This document shows, piece after piece, positions 52,276-60,785 of a stretch of DNA of 64,000 nucleotides. Both the position numbers and the translations under genes were made by a program. Source of the stretch: Hahella sp. (lineage in GTDB: Bacteria; Pseudomonadota; Gammaproteobacteria; Pseudomonadales; Oleiphilaceae); assembly GCA_028280065.1 (NCBI GenBank), contig JANQMN010000008.1:36445-100444 (forward strand), read 5' to 3'. The notes under the pieces were generated by a model. That model ran no database searches and was not told where the DNA came from. It saw nothing but the letters and a program-made list of their open reading frames with translations. The stretch's first letter is position 1; each line of letters begins with the position of its first letter.

Positions 52276-54155
52276 TAGTTCACCTCGGCAGTTTGGCTCG
52301 GCTTGGCTTTCGCTGACTTTTGTGGCTGCAGTTGCTGAAGTTCATCGATGACTTCTTTTTGTGCGTCGACACTATGATCGATCAGTTGTCGCGCCTGGGC
52401 AATGTAATAGGCCAATTGCTCGTCGCTCTTCGTCGATGAGCGCTCCAGCGCTTGTTCTATTTTTTCCAGGGTGGTTTGCAGTTGCATGTTGGAGTCGCTG
52501 TATTGGCTGACCGCTACATGGAACGCCTCTGCCATGCTTGTCATATCCACCGCCCCTGCTGCGACTAGACCCGCACTATCAGAAATCCGCGACACCCCGG
52601 TTTCCACCTGTTGCTGCAGTTGCTGCTCAAGCCTCTTGAGGACGTCGTTTGAGGTCGTGGCCAATGATTCCACGGTTCCCAATTGCGCCTTGGCAGCAGC
52701 ATCCAGGGATTGGGTCGCTTGCTGCAACTCTGCGGCAAGCGCAGCTCTGTCATTCAGCAGATCGTTGTCCCGTTGCAGCCATTTGCCGGTTTCGATTTGT
52801 AGCTGTTCAACCAGTTTTCGAGCTGCCAACGCCGGTTCGGAAGCTGAGTCGATAATCCTTTGCAGAGGCGCTTCGAATGCCTGACCGATGTCGGTCAATC
52901 GCGATGCGACGACATCTTGCAGGTTATCGAGTCTGGATAAAATTTTTTCTTCCTGCTGTTGCTGCGCGTCGTTAAAAGCGTGCAACTGCAGTTGGGCCTT
53001 TTCGGAGAAGGACTCGTTAAACTGATTGAAGCCGTTCTGCCAGTTTTCAATCAGTCTCTCACTAGCCTTCTGATGGTTCGCTACTCCTTCATCCCAGCGC
53101 AACCGGGAGTTTTCGACGGCGGATTGGAAAAGGTGGGTGATGGTTCTTAAGTGTTGGTCGGTTAAGTCGGCCAGTTGTTGCTGATGTTTTAAGTTGCTTT
53201 CATGGGCCCGGTGGTTTACCTGGGCCATCGTTTCTGCCAGGAGGGGAGTAACAGTATCGGCGATCTGTTTACTGCCTTCGGTCAGCGATGTAATCAGGGA
53301 TTGCTCTACTGATTTCGCCAAAGCCTGAAACTGTTCCTGCGTCGCCTGATTAAGGGTTTGCTGGTTTGCGGCTATCTGATTGGTTAACTGCTCACTCATC
53401 TGCTCCAATCTTTGCGACAGCCGGGATAGTTGGTCCGTCACGGCGGGCAATCCCTGAGCCTGGGCTTGCAAAGCACTGAGCGTGGCCTGCTGCTGGTAGG
53501 CATGCGAATAATTCGGAAAATAGTTACGGATGGTACCGGTCAGCAGTCTGCCCAGGTGCATGCGGTCCCGTCTGCTGAGAGTTGACATTAAACCCAGCAT
53601 CGCGGACGCGGCGATACCCGCGACGGAAGTTCCGAAAGCCAGACTCAGGCCTCCAATCGGTGCTGTGAGTCCTTCTCGAATCGCTTCAAGTTTGGTAGTG
53701 CCTTGCAGGGCGGTTACCGCACCTTGCAGGGTGTCTACCATGCCGAAAAATGTGCCGAGCAATCCCAGCATGACCAGCAGTCCGACCAGGTAAGGGACAA
53801 GTACCGGTGTCGGTAAACCCACGCGATAACCTTCCACCCTATCCCGCACTGCAGACTGCAACGTAGGATGTATGTGCTGCAGCCACTTTTCGAGCATTTC
53901 TCTGGATGGAGTGGGGGCTACGTTTTCAGATTTATTCAACGTAGAAAAATCCCTTGCCCGGTGAATCGCGTGTCGGATAGAGCCCGTGGCATGTTGAAAA
54001 AGCAGCAGTTCGATCGTACCGACAAGGTAGACGGTCAGTACCGCGCCGATGACCACCATGCCAAGCAGGCTGACGGCATAAAAAGTCTGGGCCATCCAGA
54101 CAATGGCTAACAGCCCGGCAATCAGTGCCGTTGCAAATAAAACTCGGGAAATCAA
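52275..54155 (-). CDS. DUF802 protein, MotA/ZorA-like with long coiled-coil tail
   Basis: This 626-aa protein has four membrane helices. The first two are at about residues 3-50. The third and fourth (about 118-190) carry the MotA/TolQ/ExbB pattern: GLLVMLGLLGTFFGMVDTL and GGLSLAFGTSVAGIAASAML. A tail of about 430 residues, rich in Gln, Glu, Ala and Leu, follows and is predicted coiled coil. This architecture is that of ZorA, the Zorya defence motor, but the tail also matches DUF802. It starts at TTG 54155, overlapping the DUF3348 stop (TTGA). It is probably the ion-channel ring of the motor. Confidence 0.8.
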   Translation of the reverse strand: MISRVLFATALIAGLLAIVWMAQTFYAVSLLGMVVIGAVLTVYLVGTIELLLFQHATGSIRHAIHRARDFSTLNKSENVAPTPSREMLEKWLQHIHPTLQSAVRDRVEGYRVGLPTPVLVPYLVGLLVMLGLLGTFFGMVDTLQGAVTALQGTTKLEAIREGLTAPIGGLSLAFGTSVAGIAASAMLGLMSTLSRRDRMHLGRLLTGTIRNYFPNYSHAYQQQATLSALQAQAQGLPAVTDQLSRLSQRLEQMSEQLTNQIAANQQTLNQATQEQFQALAKSVEQSLITSLTEGSKQIADTVTPLLAETMAQVNHRAHESNLKHQQQLADLTDQHLRTITHLFQSAVENSRLRWDEGVANHQKASERLIENWQNGFNQFNESFSEKAQLQLHAFNDAQQQQEEKILSRLDNLQDVVASRLTDIGQAFEAPLQRIIDSASEPALAARKLVEQLQIETGKWLQRDNDLLNDRAALAAELQQATQSLDAAAKAQLGTVESLATTSNDVLKRLEQQLQQQVETGVSRISDSAGLVAAGAVDMTSMAEAFHVAVSQYSDSNMQLQTTLEKIEQALERSSTKSDEQLAYYIAQARQLIDHSVDAQKEVIDELQQLQPQKSAKAKPSQTAEVN

Positions 54156-54862
54156 TTCGTAGGATCCTCTTCTTCAATGGCTTCAACTAGGCCTAAAGTC
54201 GGCATAAGCCTGGTTTCGAGTTCCGCCAGGAGAAGCGTGCAAATCTCCTGCTGAAAACGAGGCAACCAATCTGTTTGGGAATGGGGCTCAGAGTCCCCGC
54301 CCACCAAGCTATCGAAGCGCTTTTTCAGGTGCAGCGGAATGGCGGCGAACTGCTTCCGGGCTTGTGGCGCAATGATATCGGCCATGGCCTTGTCCAAGCT
54401 TGCCAGTTTCGCCAGATGTGCATTTTCCTCCAGCAACTCCTGGCGAATCGTTGTGTGCAGCGTATTGACCTGACGTTCCATTTCTCGCTGATGGGCGGAG
54501 TAAAAGCGCCGGTAGGCTGAAAAAACCTCCGAAAGCTCAGTTTGATCACCAGTAGGGAGTTTGATTTCCGGCTTGGGATTTTCCGGATCGAAGCTGGCGA
54601 GAATTCTGTTGACCATCACCTTATGTATCGCTAATAGCAGTTCCTTGCATCGAAATTGCTTCTGCTGCGACTGTATAGTTTTATTTTTCTTCAGCCGGTA
54701 ATGGGTAGCCGATAGCTGATCGGCATGGGCAAAGGTTATCCAGCCGGATAAACGGGAGGCAAACTGCTGATGAGAGATATCCGCGCCGATATCCAGAAGC
54801 GCAGAGAGTTCTCTCTTTAACCGCGATCCGTTGGGTATCGTCTGGGGAGGGGATTGCGCCAT
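54152..54862 (-). CDS. DUF3348-like protein, first gene of the motor-like operon
   Basis: The 236-aa soluble, helical protein opens with LKRELSALLDIGADISHQQF and SRLSGWITFAHADQLSATHY, a pattern I know from proteins annotated DUF3348. A long amphipathic helical middle (FYSAHQREMERQVNTLHTTI) and a C-terminal cluster (RFQQEICTLLLAELETRLMP) follow. It has no membrane segment or enzyme motif. It overlaps the DUF802 start by 4 bp and is the operon's first gene. Confidence 0.7.
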   Translation of the reverse strand: MAQSPPQTIPNGSRLKRELSALLDIGADISHQQFASRLSGWITFAHADQLSATHYRLKKNKTIQSQQKQFRCKELLLAIHKVMVNRILASFDPENPKPEIKLPTGDQTELSEVFSAYRRFYSAHQREMERQVNTLHTTIRQELLEENAHLAKLASLDKAMADIIAPQARKQFAAIPLHLKKRFDSLVGGDSEPHSQTDWLPRFQQEICTLLLAELETRLMPTLGLVEAIEEEDPTN

Positions 54863-55031
54863 GAAATGTTGTTGCCGGGAAAAACTGTCTATCTATTTAA
54901 GAGGTGCTGCAAATTTCAGCGGTAGGCCATTATGGCGAAAATTGGCTGGGTTACAAGAGTCAGCTGGGAACAGTGGCTGTTAGTCTCGGTTAATGTAACA
55001 ATGCAGCGCTAATAATAATAGGGAGAATAAA

Positions 55032-55454
55032 ATGACTTCTGAGCTGATCCTATGGCCGGTACTGGGCCAAATTCTAATGAGCCAATTGCTTTACATTCCG
55101 CTGGTTAAGAGAAAGTTTGCCGCTGTCAGGAACAAACAGGTTGATCGTAAAAAGGCCTCGCTGAATCCGGATGCCTGGACCGAAGATGTGCAGAAAGTAA
55201 ACAATAATCTCCGCAATCAATTTGAAACCCCGATTCTATTTATAGCGCTTTGCCTTATTTTTTACGTCACGGAACAAGTCGGTATCGCCGTAGTTGTCCT
55301 GGCTTGGCTCTATGTCGCCAGCCGTCTCGCGCATATGGCGGTTCATATCACCACTAACTACGTGCCTTTGCGGATGCGCTTTTTCGGGATTGGGCTGTTT
55401 ATTCAGTTGGTAATGCTGATTATGGCGGGTGTGGGTTTGATTACATCTCATTAA
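55032..55454 (+). CDS. MAPEG family membrane protein
   Basis: This 140-aa protein has four transmembrane helices with the MAPEG pattern, for example NLRNQFETPILFIALCLIFY and VASRLAHMAVHITTNYVPLR. It is the second family member in the window (the first is at 13.8 kb) but is not closely similar to it. GGGAG precedes ATG 55032. Bacterial members are largely uncharacterised; a role in small-molecule or lipid conjugation is inferred from the family. It lies 55 bp before the TonB receptor gene. Confidence 0.82.
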   Translation: MTSELILWPVLGQILMSQLLYIPLVKRKFAAVRNKQVDRKKASLNPDAWTEDVQKVNNNLRNQFETPILFIALCLIFYVTEQVGIAVVVLAWLYVASRLAHMAVHITTNYVPLRMRFFGIGLFIQLVMLIMAGVGLITSH

Positions 55455-55509
55455 ATCGCCTACTCCAAACCAAACTGCAGGTGTTAAGCGTAATTAAGTC
55501 ACTGTCAAC

Positions 55510-57645
55510 ATGTCGATATTGCCCTTTTTAATAAAAGGGCTCCTCTATGTGGGAGAAGTTTTGGCCTGCAGTAACCCTTTTTCGAAAGCATGTGTTTGGT
55601 CGCTATTAGTCTTTAGCTTATCGTTATCGATCACGTCTAGCTTCGCCAACAATGAAGCTATTGAAAGAATTACAACCACTGCTACCCGTGTGGCGAGTGA
55701 TTATCAATCGCTGCCGGTGGCTGTTAGTGTTATCGATAACTCACAATTGAACCGGATCTCGCACGCGCATATTCAGCAAAGCATAAGTACTATCGCCGGC
55801 GCTAATTTCCATCGTGGAAATGGCCAGGAATATCTTCCTGCCTTGCGTTCGCCGGTGTTAAGCGGTGCGGGTGCCTGTGGTGGCATACTGACATTGGAAG
55901 ATGGTATTCCGTTGCGGGCTGCGGGTTTTTGCAATATTAATGAGTTGTTTGAAGCGCATAGTGAAATCGCTGAACGCATAGAAGTGCTCAAAGGACCTGG
56001 CACCGCGTTTTATGGTTCGAACGCCATTCACGGGGTCGTCAATGTCATCACTCGCGATCCCATTGACAATGACGGGTGGTTGGCAGGCGAACTGGGTTCT
56101 TATGGCTATGCCCGTGCTAAGTTGAGTACCGGCAGTCAGATTGGAAATGGCGGCGTCGGGATGAATCTCAGTGTCGCTCGGGATGATGGCTATCGCGACG
56201 ACGAAGGATTCAATCAGGAAAAATTGACTTTGCGCGGTAGCTATCTTAGCGGTGATTTTAAGGTGACTACCGGCTTGACATATGCCCATCTAGACCAACA
56301 GACAGCGGGTTTTATTACCGGTTTCGAAGCCTACAAGGACGAACAGCTTGCCCGGCGGAATAATGACCCGGAAGCATTTCGAGATGCGCAAGCATTGCGC
56401 GTCTGGTCGCGGTTCGAATGGCAGTTATCAGTTGAACAGTCATTGACAGTCACACCCTATTTGCGCGTTCAATCAATGGACTTTCGCATGCATTTTCTGC
56501 CCGGTGACCCGTTTGAGGAGAATGCACAAAACGGCTTCGGGATTCTATCTTCCTGGCGACAGTCTTTGACTGATGAGCTAACTTTGATAACCGGAATTGA
56601 TGCGGAGATTACTGATGGTGAATTGCGCCAATATCAACCGTCGCCAAGCCAAGGTTCAGCATTTCTGCAGGAAACCGTGCCCCAAGGTGAGCATTATGAT
56701 TATCAAGTCGATGCCACTATGATTGCCCCTTATACGCATCTGGAATGGCAATCCGGAGACTGGCTAATCAGTGGCGGTCTGCGCTATGAATACATGCGTT
56801 ATGACTACACCAACCTGATGCTGGATGGCCGTACCCGGGATGACGGCACCGCCTGTGGTTTTGGCGGATGCCGTTATAGCCGCCCTCCCAGTGACACCAA
56901 TCAGTTTGAAAATCTATCGCCCAAACTTGGAGTGAACTACCAGGTCAGTGACGGACTGAATATCTACGCCAATTTGTCCCGAGGCTTCCGGGCACCTCAA
57001 GCCACAGAGCTATATCGTTTGCAACGCGATCAGCAGGTTGCCGACTTGCAATCGGAGCAAGCGGATAACATTGAAATCGGAGTAAAGGTCGCCCGCCTTG
57101 ACAGTGTTTATACGCTATCGGCCTATCACATGGACAAAGACAATTTCATCTTTCGTGATAGCGACTTTTTCAACGTGAGTGATGGTAGATCACGCCATCA
57201 GGGGATTGAACTTGAAGCCTGGCAGCGTCTCAATGCACATTGGCAGTTTTCGCTGGCCGCCAGTTATGCGCGGCACACCTATCGGTACGATCAGCTGCTG
57301 GGAGATGTGAATATCAATGGTAACGACATGGACTCCGCGCCACATTGGTTTAGCAATGCTCAGTTAACCTGGTTACCGACCGATAACTGGAGACTGGATT
57401 TACAGTGGCAACATATGGGCGACTACTACACCGATGCGGAAAATCTTCATCAGTATGAAGGACATGACCTGGCCAACCTGTACGCCAGCTATAATTTTTC
57501 TGATGATCTCTTGCTGCGTATGCGAGTGACCAATTTAACGGACGAGGCGTATGCGGAACGTGCTGATTACACAAGTTTTAGCGGTGATCGTTATTTTCCT
57601 GGTAGGCCGAGGCAGTATTCGGTTGGGGTGGAGGTTTATTTTTAG
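55510..57645 (+). CDS. TonB-dependent outer-membrane receptor
   Basis: This 711-aa protein imports a substrate with TonB energy. It has a signal region (cleavage near SSFA-NN), a TonB box-like start EAIERITTTATR and the plug domain: VAVSVIDNSQLNRIS, RIEVLKGPGTAFYGSNAIHG and VVNVITRDP. The C-terminal beta-barrel contains VSRGFRAPQATELYRLQ-like segments and a final aromatic strand, QYSVGVEVYF. The substrate is not evident; iron-siderophore is one option. An internal motif DGTACGFGGCRYS holds two Cys. The gene is followed by the accessory region. Confidence 0.9.
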   Translation: MSILPFLIKGLLYVGEVLACSNPFSKACVWSLLVFSLSLSITSSFANNEAIERITTTATRVASDYQSLPVAVSVIDNSQLNRISHAHIQQSISTIAGANFHRGNGQEYLPALRSPVLSGAGACGGILTLEDGIPLRAAGFCNINELFEAHSEIAERIEVLKGPGTAFYGSNAIHGVVNVITRDPIDNDGWLAGELGSYGYARAKLSTGSQIGNGGVGMNLSVARDDGYRDDEGFNQEKLTLRGSYLSGDFKVTTGLTYAHLDQQTAGFITGFEAYKDEQLARRNNDPEAFRDAQALRVWSRFEWQLSVEQSLTVTPYLRVQSMDFRMHFLPGDPFEENAQNGFGILSSWRQSLTDELTLITGIDAEITDGELRQYQPSPSQGSAFLQETVPQGEHYDYQVDATMIAPYTHLEWQSGDWLISGGLRYEYMRYDYTNLMLDGRTRDDGTACGFGGCRYSRPPSDTNQFENLSPKLGVNYQVSDGLNIYANLSRGFRAPQATELYRLQRDQQVADLQSEQADNIEIGVKVARLDSVYTLSAYHMDKDNFIFRDSDFFNVSDGRSRHQGIELEAWQRLNAHWQFSLAASYARHTYRYDQLLGDVNINGNDMDSAPHWFSNAQLTWLPTDNWRLDLQWQHMGDYYTDAENLHQYEGHDLANLYASYNFSDDLLLRMRVTNLTDEAYAERADYTSFSGDRYFPGRPRQYSVGVEVYF

Positions 57646-57714
57646 CCAAGTTGAATACTCGTATTTAGACGAAAAAGTCCAATCAAATACACCCGTAACC
57701 CTTTAGCCTACTGA

Positions 57715-57921
57715 CTAAGTCGCTGTAATATCGAAAATCCTCTGACAGCGCACCGTCGAAATGAATTCTGGTTCTGTAATCCTGAACAGCCTGTTCACTG
57801 AAATAATTATTGTTTTATCTCCATCTCTGCAATGCGCTAACTCCCAGTAAGTGCTTCTAGCTGTTTCATCGTTCGTTTCTTTTGAATTGAAATTCTTGTC
57901 GATATGGAAGGCGGTATCCAC
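57715..57921 (-). CDS. Small hypothetical protein downstream of the ATPase
   Basis: The 68-aa frame starts with GTG directly after the ATPase stop codon and ends at 57715. The residues are moderately protein-like (KTIIISVNRLFRITEPEFIS), but no motif or ribosome site is seen. It could be a coupled small gene or only read-through sequence after the ATPase. Confidence 0.25.
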   Translation of the reverse strand: MDTAFHIDKNFNSKETNDETARSTYWELAHCRDGDKTIIISVNRLFRITEPEFISTVRCQRIFDITAT

Positions 57922-59193
57922 CTAGCTTTTAGGTGCTTTCATTGTGTTTGGTGTAAGTAAGCTGATAGGTACTGCAAAGAGTTTTTCACCAAAAGGCAAA
58001 ATAGTCTCGCCGTCATAAAATACCACACCTGCCGTAAACTGTTTTCCACAGGCGTCTTTGAGTTTATTAAGTCCTTTAAAGTCACTTTGCTTCACTGTGG
58101 CTGCTGCTTTAATTTCTATTCCTGCAAGTTGCCGGCCTTGCTCGATAATAATGTCCACTTCCACTTTATCTTTATTGCGGAAGTGATAAAAACTTAACGG
58201 TTCATCATGCCAATCCGCAGACTTACGAAGTTCTTGGTAAATGAAGGTTTCCAGTAGCTGGCCGAACAGAGTTCTGTCCTGCCATAGCGTTTGACTGTTT
58301 ACACCGAACAAAGCACAAGCTAAGCCGGTATCCGCCAGATGCATCTTGGGTGTTTTGATCAAGCGGCTGATCCGGTTGCTGTGCCAGGGCTGTAACTGTT
58401 CGATTAAGAATAACTGTTCCAAAACCGCCAGGTATTCACGAATAGTCGGGCGGCTGATGGAAAACGGTGAAGCCAGGTCTGCAGAGTTAAATAACCGAGC
58501 AGTTTGGCTGGCGGCCAGACTGAGTAACTTGGGCATGATGTCCAGGTTGCGAATGTTGGCGATGTCCTGAATATCACGTTGAATGACGGTAGTTATGTAA
58601 TCCCGGTACCAAACGTTGCGACGTTGCGGGGTACTGCGTGCGATGGCGGCAGGGTAACCACCCCTGCAAATAAGTTCGGCTAAGGATTTCCCTAATCGGT
58701 CGTAGTTGTTTTCGACTTCCCCAGTGCCAAGACCCGTACTAAATAACTGTTGAAAAAACTCGTTTTTTTGTCCCGCAACTTCACTTAGAGCAAGAGGCCG
58801 CAAGCGAATTATTTCCATGCGGCCTGCAAGGGAGTCTGCTAGTTGCGGTAACAGTAAAACGTTGGCAGAACCGGTGAGGATAAACCGACCGGGCTTCCGG
58901 TTGCGGTCAACATTGGCTTTGATTGAAAGGAATAGTTCTGGCGTACGTTGAATTTCATCGAGTATGACGCGCTCCGGCAGGCTTTGCACAAAACCGATGG
59001 GATCTGTTTTGGCAGCTTGCAACTGGTTATCGTCGTCAAAGCTGATGTAGCGGTAATCCAATTGTTCACCTACAGATTGTGCCAATGTAGTTTTTCCGCA
59101 TTGGCGGGAACCGTGGATGAGTACGACTGGAGTGTCTAGCAGTGCTTCCCGCAAAAGGGTTTCAGAGAATCTAATGTACATGGTGGCATCCAT
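57922..59193 (-). CDS. AAA ATPase with C-terminal DUF4143 domain
   Basis: The 423-aa protein has an N-terminal AAA_14 domain with Walker A HGSRQCGKTTLA (residues 27-38), Walker B-like LPERVILDEIQ and sensor LTGSAN. The DUF4143 part contains SISRPTIREYLAVLEQL and EVDIIIEQGRQLAGIEIKAA, a PD-(D/E)xK nuclease-like pattern. Such genes are common, mobile and functionally unclear. ATG 59193 is closely preceded by TATAAC, suggesting a leaderless start, and by four 22-bp repeats (59228-59309). Confidence 0.85.
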   Translation of the reverse strand: MDATMYIRFSETLLREALLDTPVVLIHGSRQCGKTTLAQSVGEQLDYRYISFDDDNQLQAAKTDPIGFVQSLPERVILDEIQRTPELFLSIKANVDRNRKPGRFILTGSANVLLLPQLADSLAGRMEIIRLRPLALSEVAGQKNEFFQQLFSTGLGTGEVENNYDRLGKSLAELICRGGYPAAIARSTPQRRNVWYRDYITTVIQRDIQDIANIRNLDIMPKLLSLAASQTARLFNSADLASPFSISRPTIREYLAVLEQLFLIEQLQPWHSNRISRLIKTPKMHLADTGLACALFGVNSQTLWQDRTLFGQLLETFIYQELRKSADWHDEPLSFYHFRNKDKVEVDIIIEQGRQLAGIEIKAAATVKQSDFKGLNKLKDACGKQFTAGVVFYDGETILPFGEKLFAVPISLLTPNTMKAPKS

Positions 59194-59227
59194 GTAAGGT
59201 TATAACAGGTCCGAAGCAGATCTTTTG

Positions 59228-59309
59228 TTCGGCCAAGTGTAAATATAACTTCGTCCAATTGAAAGTTTTTATTCGTCCAATTGAAAATAAAGGTTCGGCT
59301 AATTGAAGA
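59228..59309. promoter_or_regulatory. Four tandem 22-bp repeats upstream of the DUF4143 ATPase
   Basis: Copies of TTCGkCCAATTGAAA-type sequence start at 59228, 59250, 59272 and 59294, exactly 22 bp apart. Copies two and three share the first 15 bases, TTCGTCCAATTGAAA; copies one and four are degenerate. The nearest copy ends about 20 bp upstream of the putative -10 TATAAC of the ATPase. Two helical turns per unit would place protein-binding sites on one face of the DNA. Confidence 0.7.
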
Positions 59310-59354
59310 TTTGCCGTCTTCGCCTAGCGGCTAGATGGCTTCCCGACGCCATAC

Positions 59355-60179
59355 TTATGCGCCTCCCTGGTCTAGAGTCGGATCGGCAATCCAGCCTTCC
59401 AGGGGATCGACTTCGTTTGGTGCGCCAAAGCCATTGTTTCGTTGGGTCCACGCCCAGGCCGCCTGAATGGCGCAAAGTAAAGCGTCGAGGTGATCCGCAC
59501 CCGGATCATCTATCAGTGTATCCGGGGCATTAATGGTGAGACCGTGGGTCGGCAGAAGTTTCCCATCCCTGATAGCGGCTAGCAGATCTTTTCTGGCCTC
59601 ATAATGCGCCCTGGTTTGTTTGGCTTTGGTATCCTGCTTATAGCTTTGATGACCAATTAGGTGACGGGCCAGTACACCGGGGTAAGCCTCGACGACGATG
59701 CGATTGGGATCACCGATTTGCATGTGGGGTATGGTGACGCCTGAACGCTGCAGCCGGGGAGCGCCTTCGAAGAACATCAGGCCGACAGGTACGCCATAGA
59801 GTTTTTGCGGACTGATCGACCCGGCAGCTTTGTCGGTGTGGCGGCGATGCTCTTTATTCCCTGCTGGTCGGGGTTCGCGGTAGGCATTCAGAGCGTCTCG
59901 AAATTCCTGTCGGGTAAGTGTCCCAACTAGCTTGACATAGCCCTGCCAGCTTGTAGGCCAGTGGATAGTCTCGATAAATTTTTTGGCCTGGCCAAAAGGA
60001 AAGTCGATTCCTGCAATCCATGGCCCCGGTCGTTGCAAAGCCGCTTCAAATTGCTCGAAGTTTGTCCATTCCTGTAACTCTCCAGCTTCAAGATGGGTTC
60101 CCTTCAATTCACAGGCAAGACATGTGATCGGCTTGTGCCGCTTGGGTCTGCTCGTGAAATCTATTCCATATGCTTTCAT
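59355..60179 (-). CDS. DUF429 (RNase H-like fold) protein
   Basis: The 274-aa protein begins KAYGIDFTSRPKRHKPITCL, which matches the DUF429 opening strand with its acidic residue. Later strands include WIAGIDFPFGQ with Asp and a C-terminal GADHLDALLCAIQAAW, also with acidic residues. These would form the catalytic carboxylate triad of an RNase H-like nuclease. The activity is unproven. It sits between the ATPase and the type I restriction-modification genes. Confidence 0.75.
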   Translation of the reverse strand: MKAYGIDFTSRPKRHKPITCLACELKGTHLEAGELQEWTNFEQFEAALQRPGPWIAGIDFPFGQAKKFIETIHWPTSWQGYVKLVGTLTRQEFRDALNAYREPRPAGNKEHRRHTDKAAGSISPQKLYGVPVGLMFFEGAPRLQRSGVTIPHMQIGDPNRIVVEAYPGVLARHLIGHQSYKQDTKAKQTRAHYEARKDLLAAIRDGKLLPTHGLTINAPDTLIDDPGADHLDALLCAIQAAWAWTQRNNGFGAPNEVDPLEGWIADPTLDQGGA

Positions 60180-60355
60180 TTTCTCACCTCGTCACAACGG
60201 ATTGGTGCTGGCCAGACATTATTTATTCTTCAAGCGGTACCTAGCAAAGGAGACCATGTCATATTTAAAGGCGATTTTCATTTGGTTCGCACCTAATATG
60301 GTTGCTATGTTTGACTCAGAAGAGTGTATGCCTATTGCAAGAAGTGGAGAACCCT

Positions 60356-60634
60356 ATGAAGCTGGGCAAAAATGATCCAATTTATGCGCTCGCCAAGCAG
60401 GTCGCTGAACTGACTGCGCAAATGGAAAAGCTTGGATTATTCACTCACCATCGCGATATCACCGAATGCGAGCAGTGTGGATTGTTTGAAGATGTCGATA
60501 TTACGGGTTACCTGTTTGTTTATCGTGATAACGATCCTGAAAATATAGCCGATCTTCGTTTTATTGAAAGAGAGGATGGCTGTGTCGTTTGTCCGCTTTG
60601 TGGGCAAGTAGTTTTAGAGCCGGAGGAAGAATAA
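60356..60634 (+). CDS. Small zinc-ribbon-like protein upstream of hsdM
   Basis: The 92-aa acidic protein has two Cys-x2-Cys pairs, ECEQCGLF (about residues 36-43) and VVCPLCGQVV (about residues 77-86), which can bind zinc. Between them is TGYLFVYRDNDPENI. The start was placed at ATG 60356 because AGTGGAG precedes it; the upstream in-frame TTG at 60302 has no ribosome site. It lies 151 bp before hsdM. Its function is unknown. Confidence 0.65.
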   Translation: MKLGKNDPIYALAKQVAELTAQMEKLGLFTHHRDITECEQCGLFEDVDITGYLFVYRDNDPENIADLRFIEREDGCVVCPLCGQVVLEPEEE

Positions 60635-60785
60635 GAGAATTTGTTGGGTTCCCCTAATTCCTTCTCCCAAAATTCGTTTCCATCCTTGCACAGAAGGACA
60701 GGCGAACACTAGTATTTCCCTTTCGGGTGTCAACTAATCTCCAATTACAACAAGCAATAGCAAAAGCAGTACAGGAATCAGCCAG

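Noticed and set aside
50798..54862. A complete Zorya defence system
   Set aside because: The motor pair resembles ZorA/ZorB, but no ZorC, ZorD helicase or ZorE nuclease is present within the window. The flanking proteins match unrelated DUF families, so I report it as motor-like and not as Zorya.
59228..59309. A short CRISPR array
   Set aside because: The repeats are contiguous 22-bp units with no separate spacers of constant length, and no cas genes are nearby.
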